Below are positions 62,955-64,000 of a stretch of DNA of 64,000 nucleotides, piece after piece. The DNA comes from Cryptosporidium bovis (Eukaryota > Apicomplexa > Conoidasida > Eucoccidiorida > Cryptosporidiidae). The notes under the pieces were generated by a model. The model saw only the letters and a list, made by a program, of their open reading frames with translations, did no database searches and was not told the DNA's origin. The stretch's first letter is position 1; each line of letters begins with the position of its first letter. The stretch is from assembly GCA_009768925.2 (NCBI GenBank), contig VHIT02000028.1, positions 534,001-598,000 of the forward strand, given 5' to 3'. Both the position numbers and the translations under genes were made by a program.

Positions 62955-63278
62955 GCAGAAACTAACACTACGTGCATACATAAGTTTTCGTACGCAGACA
63001 TACAAATAAGTCTATTTGAGATTTTTGGAAACTTCAACTATGACAAGAATAGTATATATATCAGTTATTTGTAAAAATACATGCCTGCTAGATTTTGTGT
63101 AAGCCAGTGTTACTTGAAACATGAAGCAAAACTCAATGTTTACCTTCACTATTTCACTAGATTGCAATAGGGTATCTTTGATATTTAACCTTTTTTTCTT
63201 CTCTTTTAGGATTTAGTCAAATATTAAACCAATTGTCTTAAATTAGATCACTGTCGCTTTCATGAGTGGCGTTTCTAG
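62955..63278. other. Convergent intergenic region
   Basis: 324 bp between converging 3' ends; T-runs near 63190. Nothing else seen. Confidence 0.4.
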
Positions 63279-63683
63279 TTAGTAGTGACTATAAACAAGT
63301 ATTTGATTGGAGGTAAAGCCAGTTCCACCTTTTAAAATGAACAGAGTTAAAAATTTTAGCACTATATTCGCTATTGATACTACGAGTGTAGAAATATGGC
63401 ATCCAAACGTTGATGGCTCATTTGTTTTCCATTGCAATGAAAACCAAAGTGGGGACCAATATAATATATATAACATATCTTGAATGCATGATAGAAGAAT
63501 AAATCTTCTTATAAACTTTTGTTGACGGCACTTTTTGCTTTCTGGAAAATTAAAATAGCAACACCAAATAAATACAAATAATGGAAGATTATAGTCAGAT
63601 CTACATACATTCGAAACTCCACCTAAAACTGCAATTAACAGAAATAGAAAATTAGCTCTTGTTTGGTTTACTATTACCACCAT
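63279..63683 (-). CDS. Small multi-pass membrane protein, AGTRAP-like
   Basis: 134 aa, one exon. Four hydrophobic segments: ANFLFLLIAVLGGV, LPLFVFIWCCYF, LLSCIQDMLYILYWSPLWF and ISTLVVSIANIVLKFLTLFI. The second half resembles AGTRAP (LLATIFLDIVHISIFYP...FGVGMAILSLLLKPLSCCFVY): here IQDMLYILYWS, FGCHISTLVVSIANIVLKFLTLF. AGTRAP-family proteins sit in endosomes and Golgi; their role outside animals is unknown. Codon use looks coding. A missing short 5' exon is possible since the N-terminus is brief. CCCGCCAAA lies 173 bp upstream. Confidence 0.6.
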   Translation of the reverse strand: MVVIVNQTRANFLFLLIAVLGGVSNVCRSDYNLPLFVFIWCCYFNFPESKKCRQQKFIRRFILLSCIQDMLYILYWSPLWFSLQWKTNEPSTFGCHISTLVVSIANIVLKFLTLFILKGGTGFTSNQILVYSHY

Positions 63684-64000
63684 CGTTGTACAACGAACAA
63701 GTAATAAATGTTTTATTGTTTATAGTCCAAAAATTAATAATTAAAAATAGTATGATACTAATGTGCTATTTCTCGGTTCCAAATGTTTATTTATTTGTAA
63801 GCATGCGTTCGGCCATACAAATAAAGTGCCCTAATATATTGAATTAGCAAGAATGCCCGCCAAACTCAGATAAAGTAAGAATAGCTTGAGAACATAACGT
63901 TATTTAAGAGAATAAATAAGAATGGGTACTATTGCAACAGATTTAGTGTTTAACTATTGAAGAGGCAACGGATTGGATTCTATTTAAAGTTTCACCAAGC
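63684..64000. other. Window end; upstream region of the AGTRAP-like gene
   Basis: 317 bp without a gene. CCCGCCAAA at 63856-63864 (TTTGGCGGG on the minus strand) points toward the minus-strand gene. Confidence 0.45.
63856..63864 (-). promoter_or_regulatory. E2F-like site TTTGGCGGG
   Basis: Read on the minus strand as TTTGGCGGG, very close to the E2F consensus TTTSGCGGGAAA. It lies upstream of the AGTRAP-like gene. Role inferred. Confidence 0.45.

Overview
This window looks like nuclear DNA of a small-genome, AT-rich protist, most probably an apicomplexan of the Cryptosporidium type. The species cannot be fixed from sequence alone. The grounds are: very AT-rich DNA with Asn- and Thr-rich proteins; compact genes that are mostly intronless or have 1-3 short introns (about 55-170 nt) with an almost fixed GTAAGT/GTATGT donor; Thr-rich, mucin-like surface proteins with GPI-type tails; and recurring E2F-like (GGCGC/GGCGG) and AP2-like (TGCATGCA) words in intergenic DNA, which are known promoter motifs of Cryptosporidium. 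I see no tRNA, rRNA, transposon, retroelement or CRISPR array.

Layout. 0.2-7.5 kb: replication factor C small subunit (3 exons), a TBC Rab-GAP, a small coiled-coil protein, and a UFD1-domain/zinc-finger protein on the minus strand. 8.2-14.7 kb: two tandem paralogous secreted mucin-like proteins sharing a globular domain, a C-x-C cysteine repeat module and a GPI-like tail. 15-22 kb: a small secreted EF-hand protein, an Asn-rich protein with a clathrin-light-chain-like C-terminus, an FCP1/SCP-type phosphatase and an unrecognised 3-exon gene. 22.5-29.2 kb: a membrane-anchored helical protein, a formin, and a B-box protein with a degenerate PARP-like region. 29.9-41.4 kb: a full ABCC transporter, an XRCC2-like RAD51 paralog, a CDK-like kinase and a long C2/coiled-coil protein. 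42.4-51.1 kb: enhancer-of-rudimentary (ERH), a secreted possibly PH-like protein, eIF4G, deoxyhypusine synthase, and a secreted protein with a fatty-acid-binding-protein domain. 51.3-64 kb: EF-1beta flanked by two GC-richer islands that look like structured non-coding RNAs, V-ATPase subunit H, a two-RRM protein, a SHAQKYF-type Myb factor with a 1.8 kb upstream region, a secreted multi-EF-hand (CREC-like) protein, and a small AGTRAP-like membrane protein.

The genes do not form one pathway. Most are housekeeping functions: replication, translation (eIF4G, EF-1beta, and DHS, which modifies eIF5A), trafficking, actin and V-ATPase. Lineage-specific secreted proteins (mucin pair, EF-hand proteins, FABP, PH-like) are interleaved with them. 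All calls rest on reading motifs and aligning from memory; no database search was possible.
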